A stretch of 64,000 nt of DNA from NCBI GenBank assembly GCA_963790045.1, contig CAWBMS010000007.1, forward strand, positions 248,001 through 312,000, written 5' to 3'. The DNA comes from DATKMP01 sp963790045. Its GTDB lineage: Bacteria; Bacteroidota; Ignavibacteria; UBA10030. The notes under the pieces are model-generated. The model did no database searches. It worked only from the letters and a program-made list of their open reading frames with translations, and was not told where the DNA came from. Position numbers and translations under genes: made by a program. Positions 37,474 to 45,835 of the stretch are shown one piece after another; the stretch's first letter is position 1; every line of letters begins with the position of its first letter.

Positions 37474-38832
37474 TTATGACGGAATATTCAGCTCTTCGAT
37501 TTTTCGATAGAGCGATGAAAGACTGACACCGAGTATTTTTGCAGCTGCTTCTTTGTTTTGATTGTACGCTGTCAATGTTTGCTGTATAAATTGTCGTTCA
37601 AAATTATGGACTGAATCCTTGAGTGTTCCTATGCCGACAAATGCCTGTGCCGCGGCATCTGCAGGACGCATATAGTCCGGAAGATGATCGATGGTGATAA
37701 AATCTCCATCACAAAAAATGACGGATCGCTCAACGATGTTTTCCAATTCACGCACTTCGCCCTTCCACGAATATTGTAACAACGACCGTATCGCTTCGTT
37801 GGTAAATCCTTGAATGGGTTTGCCCATTTGTTTTTTGTAGATGTCTAAAAAATGCTGTGCTAAAATTGGAATATCGTCCTGCCGTTCTTTGAGCGATGGT
37901 AAATCGATTTCCACGACATTTAATCGATAGTAAAGATCGTCACGGAATTTCCCGTTTTCTATTTCTTTGCGGAGATCACGATTCGTAGCGGCAATAATAC
38001 GGACATCAATGTTGATAGGATCCGTCATACCAACAGGAGTTATTTCTCGTTGCTCTAACGCACGCAACAATTTTACTTGCAATCCAAGAGGAATCTCGCT
38101 GACTTCATCCAAGAATATCGTTCCACCGTCGGCAACTTTCAGCAATCCATCTTTATCCATCGTTGCGCCGGTGAATGAACCCTTTTTATGTCCGAATAAT
38201 TCGCTTTCAAACAATGTCTCGACGATAGCGCCGCAGTTGATAGGAACGAATCGGTTCTCACGCCGCTGGCTATTATAGTGAATGGCGCGGGCAACCAATT
38301 CTTTGCCTGTGCCGCTTTTTCCTGTAATCAACACCGTGCCGTCGCTGCGCGCAACACGTGTGATGATTTCGAATATATGTTTCATCGGCAGACTTTTTCC
38401 GATGATCTGTTCAAAATCATAATTGCGTTGCAACTCTTGCCGCAGCGATGCATTTTCAAGAACAAGCGCTCGATATTCAAGAAGTTTTTTCACGCGATAC
38501 AACAGATCATCGAAATTTATCGGTTTGAGCAAATAATCTGCCGCACCTTCCCGCAGCGCCTGAATTGCGGTTTCCACCGATGCAAATGCTGTAATGATCA
38601 CCACCAATGCTTCCGGCGTACAAGTACGAATTTGTTTCAACAATTCCACGCCCTTCATCTCCGGCATTTCAATATCTGTGATGATCAGTGTGTACGGATC
38701 GGCTTCGTGTTTGGCAAGCGCTTCTTTTCCGTTTGCTGCTTCATCAACGGAAAATCCTTCTTGCTTCAAAATGAAGGAAAGCGATTCTCGAATAATTTGT
38801 TCGTCATCGACCACTAAAATTTTTTGATTCAT
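37474..38832 (-). CDS. NtrC-family sigma-54-dependent response regulator
   Basis: 452 residues: receiver (1-120, phospho-acceptor Asp53 in LIITDIEMPEMKG), AAA+ domain (~140-375; Walker A GKSGTGKE, sigma-54 loop GSFTGA, Walker B IFLDEVSEI) and Fis-type HTH (~410-450). ATG 38832 is preferred, with GAGG upstream; it begins just after the histidine kinase stop, so the two are a cognate pair. The neighbours (two pilin-like genes and the small Fis-type gene, all with sigma-54-like promoters) are the obvious targets, as with PilR in other bacteria. Intact, unlike many genes nearby. Confidence 0.93.
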   Translation of the reverse strand: MNQKILVVDDEQIIRESLSFILKQEGFSVDEAANGKEALAKHEADPYTLIITDIEMPEMKGVELLKQIRTCTPEALVVIITAFASVETAIQALREGAADYLLKPINFDDLLYRVKKLLEYRALVLENASLRQELQRNYDFEQIIGKSLPMKHIFEIITRVARSDGTVLITGKSGTGKELVARAIHYNSQRRENRFVPINCGAIVETLFESELFGHKKGSFTGATMDKDGLLKVADGGTIFLDEVSEIPLGLQVKLLRALEQREITPVGMTDPINIDVRIIAATNRDLRKEIENGKFRDDLYYRLNVVEIDLPSLKERQDDIPILAQHFLDIYKKQMGKPIQGFTNEAIRSLLQYSWKGEVRELENIVERSVIFCDGDFITIDHLPDYMRPADAAAQAFVGIGTLKDSVHNFERQFIQQTLTAYNQNKEAAAKILGVSLSSLYRKIEELNIPS

Positions 38833-38840
38833 GCTGTGCC

Positions 38841-40247
38841 TCAACTCGGAAACATAATGGTGAACGTACTGCCGTGCGCGGGCGAGCTTTCTACAAAAAT
38901 ATTGCCGCCAAAACTTTTCATAATTTCATAACTAACCCACAAACCCAATCCCGTTCCTTGTCCTGTTGGTTTGGTCGTATAGAACGGTTCAAAGATTTTG
39001 TCCACGTCCGTCGGTTGAATACCTTTTCCGGTATCGTGCACAGTCACTTCAATGCCTTTAGCGATTTTGTGAGAATGCGTTGTGATGATGCCGGTCTTTC
39101 CCTCCAGCGCATCGACAGCATTCATAAAAATATTAATAAAGACCTGCACAACTTGATCGGGCACAACGGAAATAGCAGGCAATGAATCTACGAGTTGAAG
39201 ATCGAAATTGATATTTTTTACTTTTTTCCCGTACTGAACGATGTTCAATGCTTCGCGAATTACTTGATTGAGATCGGTTGGTTTGACGACATGTGTTGTG
39301 GGACGAGCGAAATCGACCAGCTCGCGAATAATCCGTGCGATGCGATTTACTTGGCTGTTGATCAATTCTAATTTTTCTTTTGCAAATTCTTCTTTGCTGG
39401 TGCGTTGAATCACTTGCACCAGCGATGAAATTGCTGTGAGCGGATTCCCGACTTCATGTGCAATGCCTGCAGCCAGCGTTCCGATACTTTCCATTCTCTG
39501 CGAACGAACAAGCTGCTGCTCCAACATAATTTGTTCGGTAATGTCGCGATGCGCGCCGAGATATCCGGCAATGATTCCTTGTTCGTTGACGATGGGAGAA
39601 ATAACAACTTCGGCAAAAAAAGGATTGCCGTCTTTTCGTCGATTCTCCACTCTGCCCACCCACACTTTGCCGCTCAGAAGGTGGTTCCAAACCTCTCCCC
39701 AAAATTCTTTGCTATGCTTGCCACTATTTAAAATCTTTGGATTTTTGCCGATGAGCTCTGCACTGGAATAACCACTCGCTTTTTCAAATGCGGGATTGAC
39801 ATAGATCATGTTTCCTTCTGCATCGGTAATTTGAATGGGATTGATGGTGTTGCGAATGACATTGGAAAAGCGTAACAGATCGAGTTCGTTTTTTTTCTCA
39901 CCGGTTACATCGCGTATAAACAGGACAAAAAATTCTTTCTGTTTGGAATGCACGACTCGCACGCTGATCGTTACATCGATGGGGGCATGATTTCGCCCAC
40001 GGAATTTTGTTGTGATTTGTTTTTGATTGTGTAACGGCAAACAATGTTCAAATTCATTGCGAGCATCGTCAGTAATCAGTTCTTGAAGCGATAATTGATG
40101 TGAGGGAATAAAATTAATATTTATTTTTTTTTTAGCAGTTTGATTTACATCAAGAATTTTATATTCGTCGTTCAAGACAAGCATCATCTCTGGGAACAAA
40201 TCGCTAAGCTGATGATCATCGATGAATATGGAATCTTTTGTTATCAT
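38841..40247 (-). CDS. PAS-domain sensor histidine kinase (NtrB/PilS-like)
   Basis: 468 residues, no membrane helices: a degenerate PAS (~10-110), a second clear PAS (~125-235; NPIQITDAEGNMIYVNPAFE), HisKA with His264 (AAGIAHEVGNPL) and HATPase_c (DTGKGIQ, GQGTGLGLWVSYE). The AHEVGNPL form is typical of NtrB-type kinases that pair with NtrC regulators. ATG 40247 is chosen because homology begins there. It precedes the NtrC-type gene with an 8-bp gap. Being soluble, it probably senses a cytoplasmic cue or depends on another protein for input. Confidence 0.92.
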   Translation of the reverse strand: MITKDSIFIDDHQLSDLFPEMMLVLNDEYKILDVNQTAKKKININFIPSHQLSLQELITDDARNEFEHCLPLHNQKQITTKFRGRNHAPIDVTISVRVVHSKQKEFFVLFIRDVTGEKKNELDLLRFSNVIRNTINPIQITDAEGNMIYVNPAFEKASGYSSAELIGKNPKILNSGKHSKEFWGEVWNHLLSGKVWVGRVENRRKDGNPFFAEVVISPIVNEQGIIAGYLGAHRDITEQIMLEQQLVRSQRMESIGTLAAGIAHEVGNPLTAISSLVQVIQRTSKEEFAKEKLELINSQVNRIARIIRELVDFARPTTHVVKPTDLNQVIREALNIVQYGKKVKNINFDLQLVDSLPAISVVPDQVVQVFINIFMNAVDALEGKTGIITTHSHKIAKGIEVTVHDTGKGIQPTDVDKIFEPFYTTKPTGQGTGLGLWVSYEIMKSFGGNIFVESSPAHGSTFTIMFPS

Positions 40248-40373
40248 ACCTGCATGCAAAGTACAGTAAGGTTGCGTGATTGGCAAGCAGCGACATGGAA
40301 ATGTCTTGCCTCTTTGCTTGTGTAACACGAGCGAACTTTTTGCTGTTCCCCGAAAGCATAAAAAAACCCGGCC

Positions 40374-40415
40374 AGCCATTGCTGACTGACCGAGTTTCAC
40401 CAGATAGGAGGGTTT
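40374..40415 (-). terminator. Strong terminator with GCAA tetraloop
   Basis: On the minus strand a 12-bp stem (CUCGGUCAGUCA with UGGCUGGCCGGG, three G-U pairs) closes a GCAA tetraloop at about 40374-40401 and is followed by seven U. A further run of A on the other side pairs with a T7 tract, so the plus strand also folds. It follows the gene remnant at 40431-40700. An eight-G homopolymer adjoins at 40420-40427. Confidence 0.75.
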
Positions 40416-40430
40416 TTTTGGGGGGGGACT

Positions 40431-40700
40431 CTATAAAATCACCGACTCATCTGCGGAAGGCGCAAAATGAATAATTCGGTTTTCAATTTCTGTTTTTATT
40501 GTATTGTGCTGCATTTCTTGTTTCATACGTTCAAGATTTAGATGTAACTCGTCAAGATTTGGTTTAAGCTCATTAAACATAAATTTATTTGTTTCAACAG
40601 TTTCATAGCCAATCTTACTTTGATAAATTATGTTCCGCTGGATCCATTGCGCTGCTGAAATAATAGACGAAGAAATGCTTTGAAGGTTCCGGCTTAAGTA
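40431..40700 (-). pseudogene. Remnant of a small unrecognised gene (no start codon)
   Basis: The frame from an upstream TAG at 40701-40703 to TAG at 40431-40433 encodes about 89 residues of protein-like composition (RNLQSISSSIISAAQWIQRN, then helical FNELKPNLDELHLNLERMKQ, ending APSADESVIL). There is no ATG, GTG or TTG before residue ~44. A GTAC at 40698-40701 stands exactly where the frame is lost, so the true 5' end may lie in another frame within or beyond the inverted repeat upstream. It has its own strong terminator. I do not recognise the family. Confidence 0.45.
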
Positions 40701-40711
40701 CTATCCGGTAA

Positions 40712-40757
40712 CCTTGTCAAAGTTCTCTGGGCTTACGCATAGGCAACTTTGACAAGG
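40712..40757. repeat. Perfect 13-bp inverted repeat
   Basis: Arms CCTTGTCAAAGTT (40712-40724) and AACTTTGACAAGG (40745-40757) enclose 20 bases. It stands between the second pilin-like gene's terminator and the gene remnant. On the plus strand the right arm is followed by ATTTTTC, so it could act as a terminator; it might also be the end of a small mobile repeat or a regulator site. Confidence 0.7.
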
Positions 40758-40775
40758 ATTTTTCATATACAGCAA

Positions 40776-40812
40776 AAAAAATCCCGATTGCTTTTGCAAA
40801 CAATCGGGATCA
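40776..40812 (-). terminator. Terminator of the second pilin-like gene
   Basis: Minus-strand stem ATCCCGATTG / CAATCGGGAT with loop TTTGCAAAAG and a run of eight T, 20 bp after the stop codon. Nearly identical to the terminator of the first pilin-like gene at 41299-41333, consistent with gene duplication. Confidence 0.88.
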
Positions 40813-40832
40813 ACACACTAACACAAAAAATC

Positions 40833-41237
40833 TTATTGGAAATCTTCACCGTACGTCCAAGTAGAAAGTGAACCATCAGCAGTAACGGTTACCGTTACAG
40901 TGCCGGCTGTATATTGGCTTGAAGTTCCCACAACAATTATGTTATCGGAGGTGACAGTACAAAAATATGTTGCATTGGCGTTCGATTTCATCACGGAGGG
41001 TATATCATAATTTTTTGTTGCACCTCTGCTTACATTATACACACCACCACCACCGCCTGAGGAAGTTGGGCGGAGTTTAAATTGATTTGCATTCGCTACG
41101 ATGTCATTCACATCGTTGACGATAGCGTCTCTGTTAGATATTGTCTTTTGAGCTTGAATAACACTCAATGCAACGGCGATTGCGATTGCAACAAGAAGAA
41201 GCGTCAATAAAAGCAACAAAAGTTGTTGTGTACCCAT
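40833..41237 (-). CDS. Pilin-like protein, copy 2
   Basis: 134 residues beginning MGTQQLLLLLLTLLLVAIAI, i.e. a two-residue leader then ~23 hydrophobic residues without the Glu5 of type IV pilins. A helical spacer (AQKTISNRDAIVNDVNDIVA), a glycine patch (SSGGGGGVY) and a beta-rich C-terminus ending DGSLSTWTYGEDFQ follow. The layout resembles type IV-like pilins and pseudopilins, but no prepilin peptidase or assembly gene is nearby. About half the residues align with copy 1. Expected location: inner membrane or surface fibre. A weaker -24/-12 element lies upstream and a private terminator downstream. Confidence 0.75.
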   Translation of the reverse strand: MGTQQLLLLLLTLLLVAIAIAVALSVIQAQKTISNRDAIVNDVNDIVANANQFKLRPTSSGGGGGVYNVSRGATKNYDIPSVMKSNANATYFCTVTSDNIIVVGTSSQYTAGTVTVTVTADGSLSTWTYGEDFQ

Positions 41238-41279
41238 GACGAATCCACAAAAAATTAATCAATATATTTCATTTCTCAA

Positions 41280-41294
41280 GAAAGGATTGCGCCA
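41280..41294 (-). promoter_or_regulatory. Weak sigma-54-like element upstream of pilin-like copy 2
   Basis: On the minus strand: TGGCGC-N5-TTTC with the -24/-12 spacing, two mismatches from TGGCAC-N5-TTGC. It is placed like the better element of copy 1, about 43 bp before the start codon, and directly after the preceding terminator. Confidence 0.4.
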
Positions 41295-41298
41295 ATAA

Positions 41299-41333
41299 AA
41301 AAATCCCGATTGCTTTTGCAAACAACCGGGACA
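41299..41333 (-). terminator. Terminator of the first pilin-like gene
   Basis: Minus-strand stem CCCGGTTG / CAATCGGG (one G-U pair) with loop TTTGCAAAAG and seven T. Same loop and stem as the terminator of copy 2. Confidence 0.85.
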
Positions 41334-41354
41334 AACAAACTACTAAAAAGCAGT

Positions 41355-41735
41355 TTACTGGAATTCACCATTGTATGTCCAACTACCTAAATTACCATCG
41401 GAGCTCAAAGTCGCCACAACTGATGCTGAATATTGACCCGATGTGCCAGTAAAGGTGACATTGGGATCGGCTACTGACCATGTATAAGTTGCATTTGCAT
41501 TTGTTTGCAATTTGCCTGGAATGCTATAACCAGTATATTTACCATTGCCACCACCCATAGATGATGGACGAATTCTATATTGATATGCATTTGCTGCAAG
41601 ATTATTTAAATCGTTGATGATTGCATCCTTGTTTGACTGGACGCTTTGAGCGCTGAACATGCTCAATCCTACGGCAATTGCGATACCGACGATGATAACG
41701 CCGAGGATAATTAACAGAAGTTGTTGTTGTCCCAT
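41355..41735 (-). CDS. Pilin-like protein, copy 1
   Basis: 126 residues: MGQQQLLLIILGVIIVGIAI hydrophobic start (residues ~5-27), helical spacer (QSNKDAIINDLNNLAANAYQ), RPSSMGGGNGKY, and a beta-rich tail with NANATY, GTSGQY and DGNLGSWTYNGEFQ, all shared with copy 2. Cleavage after Gly2 by a prepilin peptidase is possible but +5 is Leu instead of Glu. The start has a GGAGG ribosome site at ideal spacing and a near-consensus sigma-54 promoter upstream, so strong, regulated expression is expected. The kinase/NtrC pair next door is the probable controller. Alternative: a small abundant membrane-anchored surface protein unrelated to pili. Confidence 0.78.
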   Translation of the reverse strand: MGQQQLLLIILGVIIVGIAIAVGLSMFSAQSVQSNKDAIINDLNNLAANAYQYRIRPSSMGGGNGKYTGYSIPGKLQTNANATYTWSVADPNVTFTGTSGQYSASVVATLSSDGNLGSWTYNGEFQ

Positions 41736-41802
41736 GATGAATCCTCCAAATTATTTTTATGTTTTATTGAATATGTTTTTTACTCATTCTACGACTAACT
41801 GT

Positions 41803-41817
41803 TCAATCCTCGTGCCA
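41803..41817 (-). promoter_or_regulatory. Sigma-54-like -24/-12 promoter of pilin-like copy 1
   Basis: On the minus strand TGGCAC-N5-TTGA: a perfect -24 hexamer, correct spacing and three of four -12 bases. Transcription would start near 41791, leaving a leader of about 55 bases with GGAGG before ATG 41735. Confidence 0.75.
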
Positions 41818-42034
41818 GCATCTGTCGAAAATACGATGGCGAATATCACAAGAATAAAACAATTTTCAATGAACCAATAAGTTCCCACAGGAAAATAATT
41901 CCTCATCAAGTCATAACTTCCTTCAAACGGATAGTAAAAATAAATATGAACGCGAAGAAGATGAACTGCAAAGAAACCGAACCGTTCTCTGTTAACTATA
42001 AGTGATCTCAAAAATGGTCAGGGATAAAAACATT

Positions 42035-42150
42035 CGTGTCATGCCCGCGGATTTTAAGCGGGCATCCAGAATTCTGGACTCCCGATAGCTGGAAGCATAA
42101 GAATGTATCGCGCTTTGCGCGATTCTGCGCTAAGCCTCCGGCTGGGAGTA
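42035..42150. repeat. REP-like cluster of palindromes
   Basis: A GC-rich island in an AT-rich gap contains GCCCGC...GCGGGC (42043-42063), the perfect palindrome CCAGAATTCTGG (42066-42077), CGCGCTTTGCGCG (42109-42121) and GCCTCCGGCTGGGAG-type pairing. Such strings resemble dispersed extragenic palindromes of the 'cgtcatgcccgc' kind. The rest of the 41818-42271 gap shows only a promoter-like TTTGTATCTTTT before the CheY-like gene. Confidence 0.6.
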
Positions 42151-42271
42151 ACAATTCGTTTTTGAGATAGCTTCTAAGAACAGACCTAAAATAATCTTCC
42201 ATCGAATCGTTGGATAGCTCATTGCATTAAACAACTCCCCTTTGTATCTTTTAAGAAAGGGAACAATAACG

Positions 42272-42685
42272 ATGGCAAAACGAAATAAAAAACATGTCCT
42301 CGTCGTAGATGATGAAGCAGCGTGGCTAAAAATCATTTCGCATTTTCTTAAAACAAAAGGATATGCAGTTCAAACTGCAGCGAGCGGTATTGAAGCAATT
42401 GCATCGCTTTCACATTTTAAACCGGATCTTATTTTAAGCGATGTTCGCATGCCGGATATGAATGGATTCGATTTGATTCATAACTTCAAACAAATTCCTT
42501 CAACATCGTTGACGCCGATCATTTTGTTTTCTGCGATCGATGATTTTGATGCGCGGCGAACGGCAAAACAATTGGGCGCAACAGATTATGTTGTTAAACC
42601 GTTTAGTGAAGAAGAAATGAACTCTGTCATGTCTCGATTCGTTCAATCGGAAAAATCCACTTCAACACCGTCAACCTCATTGTGA
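42272..42685 (+). CDS. Single-domain response regulator (CheY-like)
   Basis: 137 residues forming one receiver domain: VVDDEA at the acidic pocket, phospho-acceptor Asp57 (LILSDVRMPDMNG), conserved Ser/Thr in ILFSAID and Lys in VVKPFSEEE. No output domain; a Ser/Thr-rich tail of 15 residues. ATG 42272 is used because homology starts there. The hybrid kinase begins 13 bp later, so this is probably its partner or a phosphate sink. Confidence 0.9.
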   Translation: MAKRNKKHVLVVDDEAAWLKIISHFLKTKGYAVQTAASGIEAIASLSHFKPDLILSDVRMPDMNGFDLIHNFKQIPSTSLTPIILFSAIDDFDARRTAKQLGATDYVVKPFSEEEMNSVMSRFVQSEKSTSTPSTSL

Positions 42686-42698
42686 GCGTACTAAGGTT

Positions 42699-44924
42699 AT
42701 GTCATTAAAAATTTTTCCCTTCCACAGCTTCCGAAAATTTCGTACCACCCTGGGAACCGTTGAACAAGCACAAATTGTCGTTTCTATAACCGTCATCGTA
42801 TCGTTGGTTACCATTCTTGCCGTGCGTCGTACAAGCGCTCACTCAATTGACTTATTGTTGTTTGGCAGTGTTCTTACGGTCGGCATTTTTGGTTTTATGA
42901 TCGTTTATTTTACGCTGCGCTACGGGCGATTATTGGAAGAACAAAAACAAGAATTGCTTGCGCTCAATACGTTTGCCGAATCCGTAAATAGAGCCATCGA
43001 CATGCAATATCTGTTACAAACAGCACTCAATGAAGTAAAACGTTTGTTGGATATTGAATATGGTTGGATCTACCGAGTCGATGGAACACATTTTATTTTG
43101 AGCGCGACAAAAGGAACAGAAGAATTAGATTTATCAATTGTCAACACGACACTTGAACTTCACCACAAACAACTTGATTGGTGCCGATCTCCTCGCATTG
43201 CCAAGCGGCCCAAACATTCCAGTGTCCATGCCGTGTGGGAATATGCTCCTGTAGGATCATGGGCGTCGGTTCCCATTATGACCAAGGATCAACTTTCCGG
43301 TTTGATCGTTACGGCAAGTAAAAGTCCGTTAGCGTTTTCTCACAAACAAATTGATTTAATGGCAGCATTTGCCAACCAAATCGGCATTGCCATGGAAAAT
43401 GCCATTTTGTTTGAACGTGTTCGTCGGTCGGAAGAACGGTATGTGGATCTCTTTGAAAATTCACCGGATATGTCGCACATCGTTGATCACGAAGGAATCA
43501 TCGTTAGCTGCAACCAGACAGAAGCCAATCGCTTGGGATATCGGAAAGATGAAATCATCGGACATTCCGTATTGAAGTTGTACACGGTCGAATACCATCT
43601 TAAAATAAAACAGCTCATGCGAGAAATGTTTGAACAAAACTGGGAATTGAAAGGAATCGAAGAGCGCTTCCTTACTCACAGCGGCGAATTGGTTGATGTC
43701 AGTGTTAATGCTTCTATCATTCGGGATGAAACAGGTGCAATGTTCATTCGTGCTGTTGCACGGGATATTTCTGAAAAAAAGAAATTAGAAGATAAAATTA
43801 TTCATGCCCAGCGCATCGACAGCATTGGAAATCTTGCTGGCGGTATTTCTCATGATTTCAACAATATTCTCACTTCCATTCTTGGTTCTACCGCCATCAT
43901 GAAACGGAAAATGAAACGGGATGATCCTTGGTTTCGGTTTGTCGATATTATTGAAACAGCAGCGAAGCGTGGTGCAGCACTAACGCGACAGCTCTTAACA
44001 TTTGCACGCAAAGGCACAACGCAGTTTCGTCCTGTTGTCGTGAATGATGTTATAGAAGAAACCCTCCGCCTGTTTGAACGCAGCACGGACAAAAGCATCA
44101 GCATCGAAAAAGAATTAACAAATGCCGTATGTCTGATTAACGGTGATGACGGTCAGTTACAGCAATCGTTACTCAATCTTCTTATCAACGCACGCGACGC
44201 GATGCCGGAGGGCGGTTCTATCAAAATCCAAAGTATGAAACAACAGTTTACAGATTCCGCAACATCGCCCGAAGCACATGTGGGTGATTATGTCGCTATT
44301 GTTATTACCGATACTGGAATCGGGATGGATCGCGAAACGTTGCAGCACATCTTCGAACCGTTTTATACAACGAAAGATCAAGGCAAAGGTACGGGGCTTG
44401 GATTATCGGTGGTCTATGGCGTTGTCAATGCACACAATGGATTTGTCACCGTTCACAGCGAACCGGGACAGGGCGCACAGTTTACATTGTATTTTCCTCT
44501 TCTTCCATCGACACAAATACCAAAGCACATGCCGCGTACGCCTCTTCTGCAACATGGCAGCGAACATATCCTTATTGTGGACGACGAAAAAGAAGTCGGT
44601 GTCGTTATCGAAGGCATGCTCAATGACTTAGGATATAAAGTTTCACTCGTTGATAGCGGACAAAAAGCAATTGCTCTCTACAAAAAAGGCCGTCGATTTG
44701 ATGCCGTAATTTTGGATATGAATATGCCGAAGATGAGCGGCAAAGATACGTTTATTAAACTCAAAGAAATAGATGATAAAATTAAAGTCATCATCTCAAC
44801 GGGATACAGCAATCGTGCAATTGATACGACGCAGCTACGCGACATGGTCTGCGGGTTTTTACAAAAACCCTATCAGTTGGAAGAGTTGTCGAATACTCTT
44901 CGGGTTGTGTTCGACAAAAAATAA
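42699..44924 (+). CDS. Membrane hybrid histidine kinase with GAF, PAS and receiver
   Basis: 741 residues: two membrane helices (~25-45 and ~50-70), GAF (~88-235), PAS (~250-365; ENSPDMSHIVDHEGIIVSCN), HisKA with His385 (GGISHDFNN), HATPase_c (DTGIGMD, GKGTGLGLSVVYG, ~485-605) and receiver with Asp673 (AVILDMNMPKMSG). It is similar in the catalytic half to the five-PAS kinase at 25.4-29 kb. Only a very short loop separates the helices, so sensing is probably cytoplasmic through GAF/PAS. It forms an operon with the CheY-like gene. Confidence 0.92.
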   Translation: MSLKIFPFHSFRKFRTTLGTVEQAQIVVSITVIVSLVTILAVRRTSAHSIDLLLFGSVLTVGIFGFMIVYFTLRYGRLLEEQKQELLALNTFAESVNRAIDMQYLLQTALNEVKRLLDIEYGWIYRVDGTHFILSATKGTEELDLSIVNTTLELHHKQLDWCRSPRIAKRPKHSSVHAVWEYAPVGSWASVPIMTKDQLSGLIVTASKSPLAFSHKQIDLMAAFANQIGIAMENAILFERVRRSEERYVDLFENSPDMSHIVDHEGIIVSCNQTEANRLGYRKDEIIGHSVLKLYTVEYHLKIKQLMREMFEQNWELKGIEERFLTHSGELVDVSVNASIIRDETGAMFIRAVARDISEKKKLEDKIIHAQRIDSIGNLAGGISHDFNNILTSILGSTAIMKRKMKRDDPWFRFVDIIETAAKRGAALTRQLLTFARKGTTQFRPVVVNDVIEETLRLFERSTDKSISIEKELTNAVCLINGDDGQLQQSLLNLLINARDAMPEGGSIKIQSMKQQFTDSATSPEAHVGDYVAIVITDTGIGMDRETLQHIFEPFYTTKDQGKGTGLGLSVVYGVVNAHNGFVTVHSEPGQGAQFTLYFPLLPSTQIPKHMPRTPLLQHGSEHILIVDDEKEVGVVIEGMLNDLGYKVSLVDSGQKAIALYKKGRRFDAVILDMNMPKMSGKDTFIKLKEIDDKIKVIISTGYSNRAIDTTQLRDMVCGFLQKPYQLEELSNTLRVVFDKK

Positions 44925-45018
44925 ATCCATCATGCTGAACATTACCTTGAAAGTGGTCAAAAATATTGCTACCATTTTTTAGAAAACAATAGTTGCACCG
45001 CATTTTACGACAGGGACT

Positions 45019-45814
45019 ATGACGCTCGAACAATTCGGTAAAGAACTTCAAACTGCACGTCAGGAAAAAAATATTTCGCTGATGGATATCTCTATTGAAA
45101 CACGCATCAGCGTGAAATTTCTTGAAGCGATTGAGCAGGGGCAATTTCATCTCCTTCCTCAAACATACATTCGAGCTTTTCTGAGAGAGTATGCCTCGTT
45201 CATCGGTATCGACAGCGATGAAATCATGAAACGGTATGTTCTTGCAACCGGTGAATCGGCACGCACGCAACCAGCGACAACACCCGATCAACATTCTGCG
45301 GCGAAAACAGTACCCGAATAATTCGTACGTTTTCACGCCGCAGCAGCGGCAAGCAGTTATTGCCGGACTTGCCGTTATTGCATTTGCGATCATCTTAGTG
45401 CTGGCACACTTCGGCAGAAAAAATGAACCCATAGCACGGGAAACGGAAGTACCGTTCGATAAAGTTGTCCGTGAAACAGAAGCTGCTTCAGTTCCTCAAA
45501 CACCAGCGCCGGTCCAACAAGCAGCGACAGATTCTGTGCCGGCAGTTCCACAAAAAACGGATAGTCTCCGGTTAGAAATGGTAACCACAGATTCGGTGTG
45601 GATCAATATTTTGATAGATAATCATGTTACCGAAGATCATTTATACGGTCCCAACAAACGCCGCCGGTGGGCAGCGAAAGAACAATTCATCATAACGATG
45701 GGAAATGCCGGTGGTGCAACTTTCACCTTAAACGGAAATGACATCGGCGCACTCGGCAAACGCGGTGCAGTGGTTCGCCATACCGTTATAAATGAAGCGT
45801 TACTTCACCATTAA
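45019..45814 (+). CDS. rodZ: RodZ-like HTH/transmembrane protein (one frameshift)
   Basis: Links MreB to the wall-elongation machinery. The first frame (45019-45321) is the cytoplasmic HTH_25 domain (FGKELQTARQEKNISLMDIS, LPQTYIRAFLREYASFIGID). After an extra C at 45313-45315, beside GTAC 45310-45313, the frame continues with NNSYVFTPQQR, one transmembrane helix (AGLAVIAFAIILVLAHF), a Pro/Thr linker and a C-terminal DUF4115 domain (TTDSVWINILIDN). Repaired length is 264 residues. The order HTH-TM-DUF4115 is diagnostic. ligA follows 21 bp later. Confidence 0.85.
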
Positions 45815-45835
45815 GATGTACCGGCAGATGTTGGT

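Noticed and set aside
40340..40430. Riboswitch-like structure upstream of the PAS kinase
   Set aside because: The folded element is a plain terminator on the minus strand (12-bp stem, GCAA loop, U tract); no cyclic-di-GMP, cobalamin or TPP core is present.
41784..42011. 75-codon minus-strand frame upstream of pilin-like copy 1
   Set aside because: No ribosome binding site, its end runs through the sigma-54-like promoter, and the composition is that of AT-rich non-coding DNA.
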